Source: a virus. Taken from it: a DNA stretch of 25,719 nucleotides. Location of the stretch: IMG/VR virus record IMGVR_UViG_3300044638_001982, positions 1-25,719 of that record; one strand, 5' to 3'. The position numbers and the translations under genes were made by a program. Under the pieces are notes generated by a model. It did not search any database. It was given only the letters and a program-made list of their open reading frames with translations, and was not told the DNA's origin. Shown piece after piece: positions 1 through 6,830 of this stretch; within the stretch, counting starts at the first letter, position 1; every line of letters begins with the position of its first letter.

Positions 1-14
1 GTCCTTCCCAGCCA

Positions 15-380
15 TCAGCACTTTGGAGGCCCCCCTCCCGTTTCAGGCCGTGCGCGCGCGTTTTTTCGCCGCGCCTTCAGGTCGCGGATGGTTTTCTCGT
101 CGTGACACGGCCCGCACAGCGGCTGCAGGTTCTCTCGATCGTTCTTGCCGCCGTCTCGAAGGGGCATGATGTGATCCACCTCAGCGGCTGGCGTCACCTT
201 GCCGCGCTCCATGCAATGCCTGCACAGCGGCTCGGCATCCAGCACCACCTCGCGCAGCCGGCGCCAGTTCACACCGTACCCACGACTGTGCGCACTGCCT
301 CGCTCATCGCGTGGCGGCGTCCATGCCATCGGCATCTCGCGCGGCTTGCCCACGCGCAGCCTGGGCGGGCGCTGTCTCAC
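15..380 (-). CDS. HNH endonuclease, packaging-associated type
   Basis: A 121-residue protein of the HNH nuclease family, which nicks or cuts DNA with a beta-beta-alpha metal fold. Visible are a CxxC at residues 53-56, the Asp-His pair at 69-70, Asn84, and a second CxxC followed by His at 89-93: a complete zinc-stabilised HNH site. I chose the GTG at 380 because it overlaps the upstream stop as GTGA and has GGAGG eight bases before it; an upstream ATG at 410 is possible but lacks this. It is the last gene of the leftward operon. If the genome is circular it sits just before the small terminase, where HNH proteins of HK97-like phages assist terminase cutting (family knowledge). That role is inferred. 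Confidence 0.88.
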   Translation of the reverse strand: MRQRPPRLRVGKPREMPMAWTPPRDERGSAHSRGYGVNWRRLREVVLDAEPLCRHCMERGKVTPAAEVDHIMPLRDGGKNDRENLQPLCGPCHDEKTIRDLKARRKNARARPETGGGPPKC

Positions 381-661
381 TGATCCATCCTCCGATACCC
401 AGCCTTCCACAGCGCGCGAGCGATAGCCGTGGCCGTGGCCTCGACCGCCTGCTCGTCGAGCTCAGGGCGTGCAGCGTGCAGCACCTCATGCACCAGCACG
501 TCCATCGCCCGGTAGCCACGCAGGGCGCGCCGCAGCTGGATGAGCGGGTGCCGGCCGGCGGGCAGCCAGCATCGGCCCCAGTCCTTGCCCATCGTCTTCG
601 CGTCCTCGTACACGATGCGCCAGGTACGGCCAGCGATCTTGCTGCGGAACTCACTGCGCAC
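377..661 (-). CDS. Small HExxH metallopeptidase-like protein
   Basis: A 94-residue protein with an HEVLH motif at residues 58-62, followed by an acidic helix (LDEQAVEATATAIARAL) that could supply a third metal ligand. This resembles short phage proteins with a zinc-protease-like HExxH core. The fold is too short to assign a peptidase family, and proteolysis is unproven. The GTG start at 661 has GGAGGT five bases upstream. The gene overlaps the phosphoesterase gene by 11 bases and the HNH gene by 4, so it is translated as part of the operon. Confidence 0.65.
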   Translation of the reverse strand: MRSEFRSKIAGRTWRIVYEDAKTMGKDWGRCWLPAGRHPLIQLRRALRGYRAMDVLVHEVLHAARPELDEQAVEATATAIARALWKAGYRRMDQ

Positions 662-1610
662 GGGTCACCTCCGCTGCGAGTCGGTACTCGCCTTGCTTGC
701 CTGCAATGTGCAGACGCATCCACACTGCGCCCTTCGACTTCGGTGCCATGCCGCGCTCGACAGACCACCCGCCGAAGCCGTCGCCGTGTTCGTCCTTGTA
801 TGTGCCGATGCGCACATGCAGCTGCTCGTCGATCACCACCTCGGCTTGCCCGTTGAACTGGCGCAGGCGCTCGCGTGCGATGGGGACGGTCCAGTGGTGG
901 TGCGAGTGTCCGGTTATCACCATGTCTGCATCAGGCCAGAACGACGCATGCCGGCGCGTGTCAAGCACGCCGTGCGTCATCATCGCGCCGCCGCCTGCAC
1001 CGTGGAAGTAGCGCACACGGAACGAGAAGCTGCCGCCCTTGCTCGTGATCAGTCGGAACAAGACGTAGCCGCCGTAGCCGCCCGAGTAAACAGGGCAGGG
1101 CGCGCTCGCACTCAGCCCGGCACACAGGCGCTCGGTCAGGTCGGTCTCGTGGCGCTTGGTGATCGCGGTCTCGTGGTTCCCGCGGCCGATCACGACGAAA
1201 CGGTCGGCGTATGGCTTGTAGAACTCGGTCGCCTCGCGCACGAGCGCGTCGAGGTAGTCGCCGCACTGGTGCTCGGGCCTGCATGCGCTGCGGTCGGCTC
1301 GCGGATCCCACTTGCCCTGCATGCAGCAGAACAGGTCGCCGCAGTCGATCACGCCGCCCTTGCGCCTCACCAGTTCGTCGAGGTGCTTGCGCTCAAGGTC
1401 TTGGTCGGTGTGGCTGTTGTCGTGGTGGCGGTCGGATGCCAGCAGCCCGTTCCACTCGAACGCATGCGGCGTGTCCGCCAGCATGGTCACGCGGTGGATG
1501 TTCCGGCCCATCTTCTCGACGGTCCACTTCGAGCCCGGCGATGCGCCTTCGCGCCAGTGGTGGCTGGCGAGCGGATCTTCAACGCGCTTGCGTTCGCTGA
1601 GTCGCTTCAC
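651..1610 (-). CDS. Calcineurin-like metallophosphoesterase
   Basis: A 319-residue protein carrying the metallophosphoesterase motif series in order: DxH at residues 60-62, GD at 91-92, GNHE at 144-147, a lone His at 203 in FHGAGGG, and GHSHH at 234-238. Together these form a two-metal phosphoesterase or nuclease site. The substrate cannot be read from sequence; DNA, RNA, nucleotides or phosphoproteins are all possible for this superfamily. The GTG start at 1610 overlaps the upstream stop (GTGA) with a GGAGGTG Shine-Dalgarno. Position among DNA-processing genes favours a nucleic-acid or nucleotide role, which is inference. Confidence 0.85.
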   Translation of the reverse strand: MKRLSERKRVEDPLASHHWREGASPGSKWTVEKMGRNIHRVTMLADTPHAFEWNGLLASDRHHDNSHTDQDLERKHLDELVRRKGGVIDCGDLFCCMQGKWDPRADRSACRPEHQCGDYLDALVREATEFYKPYADRFVVIGRGNHETAITKRHETDLTERLCAGLSASAPCPVYSGGYGGYVLFRLITSKGGSFSFRVRYFHGAGGGAMMTHGVLDTRRHASFWPDADMVITGHSHHHWTVPIARERLRQFNGQAEVVIDEQLHVRIGTYKDEHGDGFGGWSVERGMAPKSKGAVWMRLHIAGKQGEYRLAAEVTRAQ

Positions 1611-1975
1611 GGCTTCACCTCCACGGGCACGGTCGCCTCGCCCAGCAGCTGCACAAGCCGGCGCGCGAACTCGGGCGCGTCAGACACCCGCAGCATCACG
1701 GTCCACTCGGTCGCCGCGTCCTCGCGCATCACCACGACCGGGACGGCGCCAGGCACCGCATCGGTCTCGGCCTGCTTCAAGAATCGCAGGGCACTGATCG
1801 CGGCGTATCGCTTGACCTCGACGTGGATGCCGGGAACGCCCACAAGGTCGGCATCGCCCGAGCGCCCACAGAACTGCACACTGCGACGGGCGTCGCGTGC
1901 GTTCCAGTGGTGCGCAAGTTGGGCAGCGGCTTCGCGCTCGCCGCGCTTCCCCTTCTGCCGGCTGGCCTTACCCAT
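1607..1975 (-). CDS. Holliday-junction-resolvase-like PD-(D/E)XK nuclease
   Basis: A 122-residue protein with the arrangement of Hjc-like or phage PD-(D/E)XK resolvases: a basic KGKRGEREAA start with the first acidic residue near 14, GDADLVG at 40-46, and the EVK catalytic strand at 53-55 in GIHVEVKR. Such enzymes cut branched recombination or replication intermediates and often replace RusA in phage genomes. I chose ATG 1975 because GGGAGAG lies about nine bases upstream; the longer GTG at 2002 has no Shine-Dalgarno. It would act with the Exo/RecT pair encoded upstream in the same transcript. Confidence 0.75.
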   Translation of the reverse strand: MGKASRQKGKRGEREAAAQLAHHWNARDARRSVQFCGRSGDADLVGVPGIHVEVKRYAAISALRFLKQAETDAVPGAVPVVVMREDAATEWTVMLRVSDAPEFARRLVQLLGEATVPVEVKP

Positions 1976-2020
1976 GGACACACTCTCCCACGGGAAATGC
2001 ACGGCGCAAGGGCGGGGGGC

Positions 2021-2263
2021 TCAGGCGGGCGACCAGTACGCGCTCCCGCCGGCATCGCTGTAGCGCATCCGGCCCGCGTACCACCAGACCCCAGCCTCGT
2101 CCGGCAGGTAGATCGCCTCGGTGTACACGTCGCGGCCGAGGTTGGCCGGCAGCTCGTCCAGGCACACGCCGCAGACCACAGGCACGCGCACCTCCCGCAC
2201 GCCGTCCTCGATGGTCAGGCGATCGCCGTCGCACGGTCCCCAGCGCAGCTGCGTCTCGGTCAT
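2021..2263 (-). CDS. Hypothetical protein (80 aa)
   Basis: An 80-residue protein I do not recognise. It has a single CxxC (residues 31-34), is moderately acidic, and ends in an aromatic-rich stretch (GVWWYAGRMRY), suggesting a small compact beta fold. The start has only a weak ribosome-binding site. The stop codon is followed by a C-rich segment whose 14-base core also abuts the prohead-protease stop. It is a real gene by position, filling the operon between the cysteine-containing protein and the resolvase-like gene with short gaps of 24 and 45 bases. Function unknown. Confidence 0.6.
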   Translation of the reverse strand: MTETQLRWGPCDGDRLTIEDGVREVRVPVVCGVCLDELPANLGRDVYTEAIYLPDEAGVWWYAGRMRYSDAGGSAYWSPA

Positions 2264-2287
2264 GCGCGCATCGTCTCACGGGATCGT

Positions 2288-2599
2288 TCACCGTCTACCC
2301 CCTGGCGGCACGCCGAGCGCGTCGTACACGAGCGCGACCATCGCCAGCAGGTTCTCGTCCTCGACCGGGTTCGACTTCAGCCGCGCCATGCAGACCATGC
2401 AGTCGCGCTGGCCGAGGCTCAGGCAGGCGTCGCAGGGGTCGGCATCGCAGACCACCACGATCACCCACACGGCCATCACGAGCTGCTCTCTGTCTCTGGA
2501 CAGGTTCGCCAGCCACGAGCGCATGGCGTTGCCTTGGGCCTTGCCCGTCTCCAGCGAGCACAGGGCGCGGACGACGGCGGTGGGGTGGGGGCGGCTCAT
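2288..2599 (-). CDS. Hypothetical protein with paired CxxC motifs
   Basis: A 103-residue protein without a family I recognise. A short hydrophobic run (about residues 40-50) is followed by Cys51, CxxC at 56-59 and CxxC at 67-70, which could bind one zinc ion in a small knuckle. The ATG overlaps the stop of the preceding 60-codon reading frame by four bases, so translation is probably coupled. It lies immediately downstream of the repeat-rich candidate origin. A small DNA-binding or accessory replication protein is possible but not shown. Confidence 0.6.
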   Translation of the reverse strand: MSRPHPTAVVRALCSLETGKAQGNAMRSWLANLSRDREQLVMAVWVIVVVCDADPCDACLSLGQRDCMVCMARLKSNPVEDENLLAMVALVYDALGVPPGGRR

Positions 2600-2778
2600 C
2601 GAAGGTCCGCTTTCTGTCCGAGGCGGATCTGTCGGTCGATCTGTTCGTCCACCCAGGCAGCAGAACGAATCTGTCGGTGCGTTCCCTTTAGGGACGCACC
2701 GACAGATTCTTCTGCCCGATCTGTTCGAGTATCTGTCTGCACCGACAGATTCACCGACAGATAGTTATCAGTGCTCAT
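2596..2778 (-). CDS. Short ORF (60 aa) overlying the iteron cluster
   Basis: A 60-codon frame beginning with ATGA overlap on the primase-helicase stop and a strong GGAGGT five bases upstream, and ending with an ATGA overlap into the next gene, so ribosomes probably translate it. Its amino-acid content is dictated by repeated DNA: the unit ATCTGTCGGT, in both orientations and several frames, yields the recurring pieces LSV, ESVG and RQI. That suggests selection acts on the DNA sites more than on the peptide. No domain is recognisable. It may be only a translated spacer through the origin or operator. Confidence 0.55.
   Translation of the reverse strand: MSTDNYLSVNLSVQTDTRTDRAEESVGASLKGTHRQIRSAAWVDEQIDRQIRLGQKADLR
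2612..2762. repeat. Iteron-like cluster, candidate replication origin
   Basis: Five exact copies of ATCTGTCGGT lie within 136 bases: forward at 2627 and 2669, reverse (ACCGACAGAT) at 2698, 2741 and 2753. Degenerate relatives occur at 2612 (TTCTGTCCGA), 2638 and 2718 (GATCTGTTCG twice) and 2731 (ATCTGTCTGC). Such a dense array of a ten-base unit is far beyond chance for 25.7 kb. Its place directly downstream of the primase-helicase gene is typical of phage and plasmid origins bound by an initiator. A repressor operator array is the main alternative. Confidence 0.7.
2667..2709. repeat. Long inverted repeat within the iteron cluster
   Basis: The left arm GAATCTGTCGGTGCGTTCCC (2667-2686) and right arm GGGACGCACCGACAGATTC (2691-2709) are reverse complements except for one extra T, around a TTTA centre. 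In single-stranded DNA or RNA this makes a 19-base-pair hairpin with one bulge. Each arm carries one iteron, so the pair also forms a symmetric protein-binding site. It could be a primer or initiator structure, or a transcription attenuator between the replication genes and those downstream. Confidence 0.8.
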
Positions 2779-4700
2779 CGTGACCTCCGGTAGGTGACAT
2801 TTCGGGCTTCGCCGAGCACCTCCAGCAGGGGTCCGCGCTTGCCCGTTCCAGCCGTCGCCTCGCGCCGGAACTCCTTGACCCGGTAGGCGCTCAGGCCGCG
2901 CTCCTTGCCTCGTGCCAGCATCTCGTCGGTGCTCAGTTCGGACGTGCCGACCACCTCGTCCACGAACCGCTCCACGTTCCAGCCGTCGTCCTTCTTGGCC
3001 TTCTTCTTCAGGGTCGGGGCCAGCAGGGGCTCCGGATGGAACAGCGGGTACTCGAAACGCACCACGGTCGGCTCCAGAGGCTTCCACGACCGCGTGGCGG
3101 CGTCGATCACGAGGTGCCCGGCCAGTTCGTGCTCGCGGAGCACCAGATGGGTGTCCGCGGCGCGGCTCATCGACCCTGCGCCGGCTCCCACGTCCGTCAC
3201 CGCCTTGTCCGACTGGTTGCCCTTCGAGGTGTGGTGGATGCAGACCAGGCAGGCGTCGAGGCGCTTGGCGAGCTTGTCCAAGCCGTTGTAGGTCTGCGCC
3301 ATGTAGGCGTTGTCGTTCTCGTCTGCCCCGTCGTCGCAGTTGAACCGATAGAAGGCGTCGAAGATCACCATGCCGTACTGCCCAGGCTCGACCTTGCCAT
3401 CGCCCAGCATGCCGTCCTGCAGCGTCTTGAAGCTCTTCAGGGCACCGCGCAGGCTCTTCACCTCTAGCCACCCGTCCAGATCGTCCAGGGCGATCCCCTT
3501 GGCTTGTACGACGCGCTGGAGGCGGTCGGCGAGTGTCTCCTCGTGCAGCTCGTTGTCGATCAGGAGGACGGGCGAGCGCTCGACCTTGAACCGATTGAAC
3601 CACGGGCGGCCCGTCGCGACGCACAGGGCGAGGTCCATCACCATCCACGACTTGCCAGTCTTCGGCGCGGCGATGATGTTCATGGTCTCGGCCGAGCGCA
3701 GCAGGTCGTGCACGATGGGGCGGCGCACCTTCGGGTTGCGCTGCAGCAGCTCGCGGATGCCCACGGGCGGCGTCTCTGGCGGCTGATCGACGACCACCTG
3801 CGCCTCCTCAGCCCTCCCGAGGATCGGCGTGCGCTCCTTCGCGAAGGCGTTGCCGATCTGCCTCGGCAGGTCGAGCAGGTCGTCGGCGGTCAGGCCCAGC
3901 GCCCGTGCGCGGTTCAGGATCGCCGCCTCGGCGTCGCCCTGGCGCCACTGGCGCGCCCGCATGTCGCAGGCGACCGTGTAGATCGTGTCCCGCCGGCCTC
4001 GCCCGGGAATCAGGTAGCCGCTCTCCAAGAACCGCCGCGACAGGTCGCTCAGGGTGCCCGCGGTGACGGGCTCAGGCTCGACGGGTGCCGCCGCCGGCTC
4101 GACGAACTGCGTCGGGTCGGGGAACTCGTCCAGGCTGTAGGCGTTGTCGGGGTCGCAGTTCTCGACCACGCACAGCGGCTGGTGCTGATACTTCCAGTTC
4201 ACGAAGCCCGGCAGGCGCATGATGCGCGGCGCGTCTGTCACCGACTGATCTGACCCCAGCCGGCGGGCGAGCGCCTTCTGGTGCTGCGTCCACAGGGCCA
4301 AGTCTTCCATCGGCTCCTGCAGCCTCCACCAGGCATGCACGCCGCCGCCCGTGATCACGATCACGGTGGGCTCTGGGATGCACGCCTCACTCCAGCGGAT
4401 GCGCGCCTGCTCGACGGTGGTGCCACCATCGAAGTCTGCGAACAGGCAGCGGGCGATGGCAACGTCGTCGGCCTTGCCGCCGCGTCGCTTGCGCGGGTTG
4501 GCTCCGAAGTACACCTGAACGCCGTGCCCCAGCGTCGCGAGCTTGGCGATCGCCTGCGCGGCGTCCCGCTGCTTCGCCCAAGTCGAGCCGACGACCTTGC
4601 CGAGCGTGCGGAACTCGATCAGGTCGTCGGCGTCGAAGATGAATCCGAGCAGCTGGTACGCGGCCTCGATGGCTGCGGCTGCGGTGTCGGTGGTGGTCAT
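2775..4700 (-). CDS. Primase-helicase (RepB-like primase plus RecA-like ATPase)
   Basis: A 641-residue replication protein in two parts. Residues about 1-200 look like the RepB/archaeo-eukaryotic primase type: FADFDG at 87-92, GGGVHAWW at 118-125, and DAPRIMRLPGFVNWK at 156-170. After a linker, residues about 310-540 form a RecA-type ATPase like hexameric RepA helicases: Walker A APKTGKSW at 345-352, Walker B MVIFDAF at 444-450, and a paired His with Thr-Ser-Lys at 489-493. The C-terminal region could be a winged helix. It should prime and unwind at the phage origin. AAGGA lies five bases before the ATG, and the iteron cluster follows directly. Fold assignments are from motifs by eye. Confidence 0.87.
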   Translation of the reverse strand: MTTTDTAAAAIEAAYQLLGFIFDADDLIEFRTLGKVVGSTWAKQRDAAQAIAKLATLGHGVQVYFGANPRKRRGGKADDVAIARCLFADFDGGTTVEQARIRWSEACIPEPTVIVITGGGVHAWWRLQEPMEDLALWTQHQKALARRLGSDQSVTDAPRIMRLPGFVNWKYQHQPLCVVENCDPDNAYSLDEFPDPTQFVEPAAAPVEPEPVTAGTLSDLSRRFLESGYLIPGRGRRDTIYTVACDMRARQWRQGDAEAAILNRARALGLTADDLLDLPRQIGNAFAKERTPILGRAEEAQVVVDQPPETPPVGIRELLQRNPKVRRPIVHDLLRSAETMNIIAAPKTGKSWMVMDLALCVATGRPWFNRFKVERSPVLLIDNELHEETLADRLQRVVQAKGIALDDLDGWLEVKSLRGALKSFKTLQDGMLGDGKVEPGQYGMVIFDAFYRFNCDDGADENDNAYMAQTYNGLDKLAKRLDACLVCIHHTSKGNQSDKAVTDVGAGAGSMSRAADTHLVLREHELAGHLVIDAATRSWKPLEPTVVRFEYPLFHPEPLLAPTLKKKAKKDDGWNVERFVDEVVGTSELSTDEMLARGKERGLSAYRVKEFRREATAGTGKRGPLLEVLGEARNVTYRRSR

Positions 4701-4713
4701 GGCGTCCTTGCCC

Positions 4714-4728
4714 GCGGATCGAATCCGC
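4714..4728 (-). promoter_or_regulatory. Small hairpin before the primase-helicase RBS
   Basis: GCGGAT and ATCCGC pair across a three-base loop, immediately upstream of the AAGGA ribosome-binding site and at the stop codon of the preceding gene. It could modulate translation or processing of the primase-helicase mRNA. The stem is short (six pairs), so this is weak. Confidence 0.3.
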
Positions 4729-5015
4729 TACAGATGTTCAGATGTGTCTGCAGTTTGATCCGAAAAGCAGTCCCAGCCGCGCACGATCGCAATGTCTCGG
4801 AATGATTTTGCGGAGGTTGCGCCCTGCCACGCACACACTTCCCGCCTCGCCTCGTCGCGCTCGGCTTGCAGAGTCTTGATGTGTTGCTCCATCTGCTGAT
4901 TTCGAACCCCGACTGGCTCGCAGGTCATGCAGGTGCCCTCTAGCCCCTCCATGATCCGGCCAAGTTTGGCCTGCAAATCCGCCACCTGCTGTCGAAGTTG
5001 CATGGTGTCACTCAT
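4728..5015 (-). CDS. Hypothetical coiled-coil protein (95 aa)
   Basis: A 95-residue protein rich in Gln, Arg, Glu and Leu with heptad-like spacing over most of residues 5-65, suggesting a helical coiled-coil dimer. It contains a CxxC (residues 29-32) and ends in a more varied segment with Trp and Cys. I do not recognise a family. Its ATG overlaps the previous stop as ATGA. Similar small coiled-coil proteins are common in early operons of temperate phages and are usually of unknown role. Confidence 0.6.
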   Translation of the reverse strand: MSDTMQLRQQVADLQAKLGRIMEGLEGTCMTCEPVGVRNQQMEQHIKTLQAERDEARREVCAWQGATSAKSFRDIAIVRGWDCFSDQTADTSEHL

Positions 5016-5299
5016 GCCCGCACCTCATGCATGCACGCCGCATAGCCCGCGATGTCGATGGCGTTGTCTTCCTTCGCCACCTCGGCGTCGCGCGCGAGCT
5101 TGTCGATGATCATCATCTTTGCCCAGTCCTCGGGCTCTGGGGTTCGCGCAAACAGGTCAGGCATCAGCGCCAGCAGCGCGCGCACGGTGCGCTCAAAGTG
5201 TTCGCGCGGCGGGCCGTAGTGGCGGCCACGCTCGACCACGGTGTCGGCAGCCTTCAGCAGTAGCCGCGCTCGTGGCGGGCAGGTCACGGAATCATCCAT
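5012..5299 (-). CDS. DUF6378-like phage protein
   Basis: A 95-residue protein whose pattern matches, from memory, the small phage family DUF6378: LLLKAADTVVERGRHYGPP, a middle helix, then WAKMMIIDKLARD and a closing DIAGYAACMHEV. The family is common in replication and nucleotide-related regions of proteobacterial phages, but its activity is not known to me. I chose the ATG at 5299 because AAGGAGG lies seven bases upstream; a GTG at 5320 would place that sequence inside the coding region. It overlaps the preceding small membrane-protein gene by 16 bases. Confidence 0.7.
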   Translation of the reverse strand: MDDSVTCPPRARLLLKAADTVVERGRHYGPPREHFERTVRALLALMPDLFARTPEPEDWAKMMIIDKLARDAEVAKEDNAIDIAGYAACMHEVRA

Positions 5300-5460
5300 A
5301 GCAGTGCCTCCTTGCTCCACGCACCGACGATGAACGCCGCAGGCGCAAACGCGCCCAGGGCGAAGCCCAGCCAGAAGGTGGTGATCTCTCCGACGGTTGG
5401 GGAAGTAGCCAGGGCGGGGCTTGCGCCACCGCCCCGGCCTTCCGGGTGCTTACTTCGCAT
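5284..5460 (-). CDS. Small single-span membrane protein (putative)
   Basis: A possible 58-residue protein starting at ATG 5460, inside the last codons of the ParB-like gene, with GGAG about nine bases upstream. The second half is a hydrophobic segment (TFWLGFALGAFAPAAFIVGAW), probably one membrane span. The first 25 residues are Gly/Pro/Ala-rich and overlie a strongly structured DNA segment, so the true start could be later at a non-standard codon, or the frame may be non-coding. The stop overlaps the DUF6378-like gene, consistent with coupling. Confidence 0.4.
   Translation of the reverse strand: MRSKHPEGRGGGASPALATSPTVGEITTFWLGFALGAFAPAAFIVGAWSKEALLWMIP
5401..5443 (-). terminator. Nested GC-rich hairpin after the ParB-like gene
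   Basis: GGAAG (5401-5405) pairs with CTTCC (5439-5443), GCC (5408-5410) with GGC (5436-5438), and GGGGC (5416-5420) with GCCCC (5431-5435), giving a nested stem just past the ParB-like stop codon. No T-run follows on the minus strand, so it is not a classic intrinsic terminator. It may partially terminate transcription or mark an RNA-processing point. Confidence 0.35.
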
Positions 5461-6316
5461 CGTTCCAGATCTCCCCGAAGACACTGCCGCGGAGATCCTC
5501 AATCTCAGCGCCAGAGAATCGGTACAGCTTCTGCGCTCCGTGATTGAACGTCCGACTCACCACAAAGATCGGCCAGTGATGAGCGTTTGCAGGCGTCATG
5601 AAGTTCAGAAGGTGCTTCCGGATGGCCTTGCTTTCATCAGTCTGCTGCGCCTCTTCGTCGCAAACCTTCACCAGCAAGCCGCGCACCTCTGGGGTCTGGC
5701 ACAGCAGATATCCGATGTGCTTCGGTGACAGCAGCCTCACGCGGGTCGGCTGGGAGAGGTAGATCCGATGCACATCGGAAATGAAATCGTCGGCGCACAA
5801 ATAGCCGCGTCCATCCTTCAGTGTGTCGGAAATGACGCCCACGAAATCGTCCGGCGTCCAGCTGCGACCGCAAGTCAAGTGCCGAATGGACAGCGTTCCA
5901 TGCTCTCGACGCTGCAGCAGTGCATGCGCAATCGAGGCGACGCTCGTCGCGTTCTTCGCCCCAATCATTTCAAGACGATCACGCATGGTCCGCGGCAAAG
6001 TGTTCGCGATCGCGTTGAGCAGCTGATCCGAGACGGTGCGAACGTAGAACACCACCGGACGGTTGAATTCAATAACCGCACGCAGCCGATGCTGGCCGTC
6101 AGCAAGTTGTCCGTTCATGTTGAACAGCAACGGAAGGAGCGGATCTGCAGCCCACTTCCCAGATCGGAACTCCGCCAGGTACTGCTGCACCTTCGGCACA
6201 CGCAAGACGCGGTTTTCGATCTGATTCTCCAGCCATTCCCGTGCCATATCAGGCGTGACAACAGCCACGCGCCCGAAGTCAGTTCCACGCTCATTCTTCA
6301 TTGAAGTAAGTGTCAT
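5450..6316 (-). CDS. ParB/Srx-fold protein (phage DGQHRL family)
   Basis: A 288-residue protein with the ParB/sulfiredoxin-like core: a leading VTPDMAREWLE helix, a basic stretch, then GQLADGQHRLRA at residues 69-80 and a following strand with FYVRTV. I recall similar phage and chromosomal proteins sharing the DGQHRL box, whose biochemical function is unknown; some ParB-fold relatives bind CTP or act on DNA. The ATG at 6316 has AGGGAG about five bases upstream; the longer frame from 6379 lacks this. No HTH domain is evident, so a true plasmid-type ParB partition role is unlikely. It lies between the recombination genes and the replication genes. Confidence 0.7.
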   Translation of the reverse strand: MTLTSMKNERGTDFGRVAVVTPDMAREWLENQIENRVLRVPKVQQYLAEFRSGKWAADPLLPLLFNMNGQLADGQHRLRAVIEFNRPVVFYVRTVSDQLLNAIANTLPRTMRDRLEMIGAKNATSVASIAHALLQRREHGTLSIRHLTCGRSWTPDDFVGVISDTLKDGRGYLCADDFISDVHRIYLSQPTRVRLLSPKHIGYLLCQTPEVRGLLVKVCDEEAQQTDESKAIRKHLLNFMTPANAHHWPIFVVSRTFNHGAQKLYRFSGAEIEDLRGSVFGEIWNDAK

Positions 6317-6356
6317 AGTGGCTCCCTGCGGCTGTGCCGCTGCTAGTTGTGATTCT

Positions 6357-6830
6357 TCAGAACGGAATGTCAGACGCATCGACCTTCACCTTGCCGGGTC
6401 CGGCCTTCTTGCCTTCGATCACGGCCTTCGGAGCCAGGTAGTCGCCCACCTTCGCCTTGCCCGTCGTCTTGCTGAGGTAGGTGCGAATGCGCACGGTCTT
6501 GCCGAGCAGCACCTCCTCGTTGAAGTCCTTCATTCCAGCAGACGGCACTGGAAGCCCGGCCGATGCGAGCACGGTGGTGATGCGCTCGGTGTGGGTGGCT
6601 GGGATGCCATCGAACACGCGGAAGCGCTTCCCGTTGACGTGCACGTCGAGCCACAGGCTCAGTTCCCAGCCTTCAGGGTTCTGCGCGGTCTTGACGTTGT
6701 CGAACGGGCTCTGACGCGACTCGCTCTTCACGACCTCGGCCTCGTGCTCGCCAGCCGGCAGGACTTCCTGCGACACGCTCGTGGGTTCCTTGCGTGCCTT
6801 CTCTTCGCCGCTATTCCAGATCAGCTTCAC
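6357..6830 (-). CDS. SSB-like protein of the recombination operon (DUF669-like)
   Basis: A 157-residue protein ending in DASDIPF, the acidic DIPF-type tail with which bacterial and phage single-strand DNA-binding proteins recruit partners. The middle is beta-rich (WELSLWLDVHVNG, VRIRTYL), as in an OB fold or the DUF669 family. The GTG at 6830 overlaps the RecT stop as GTGA with AAGGAG eight bases upstream, which decides the start. Placed after exonuclease and annealase genes, it completes a three-part recombination set: resection, coating and annealing. The OB-fold assignment is inferred. Confidence 0.7.
   Translation of the reverse strand: MKLIWNSGEEKARKEPTSVSQEVLPAGEHEAEVVKSESRQSPFDNVKTAQNPEGWELSLWLDVHVNGKRFRVFDGIPATHTERITTVLASAGLPVPSAGMKDFNEEVLLGKTVRIRTYLSKTTGKAKVGDYLAPKAVIEGKKAGPGKVKVDASDIPF

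Noticed and set aside
540-2063. A 507-codon plus-strand open frame
   Set aside because: It is antisense to the phosphoesterase and resolvase-like genes, has no start signals and has shadow composition typical of GC-rich DNA.
2762-2775. DnaA box near the iteron cluster (GTTATCAGT)
   Set aside because: Too far from the TTATCCACA consensus to support.
2779-3648. Upstream extension of the 60-codon frame
   Set aside because: Antiphase shadow within the primase-helicase gene; the ATGA start with GGAGGT at 2778 is much better.
5450-6316. Plasmid-type ParB with parS at the repeat cluster
   Set aside because: The protein has the DGQHRL ParB/Srx core but no HTH or ParA partner, so partition at the repeats is unsupported.
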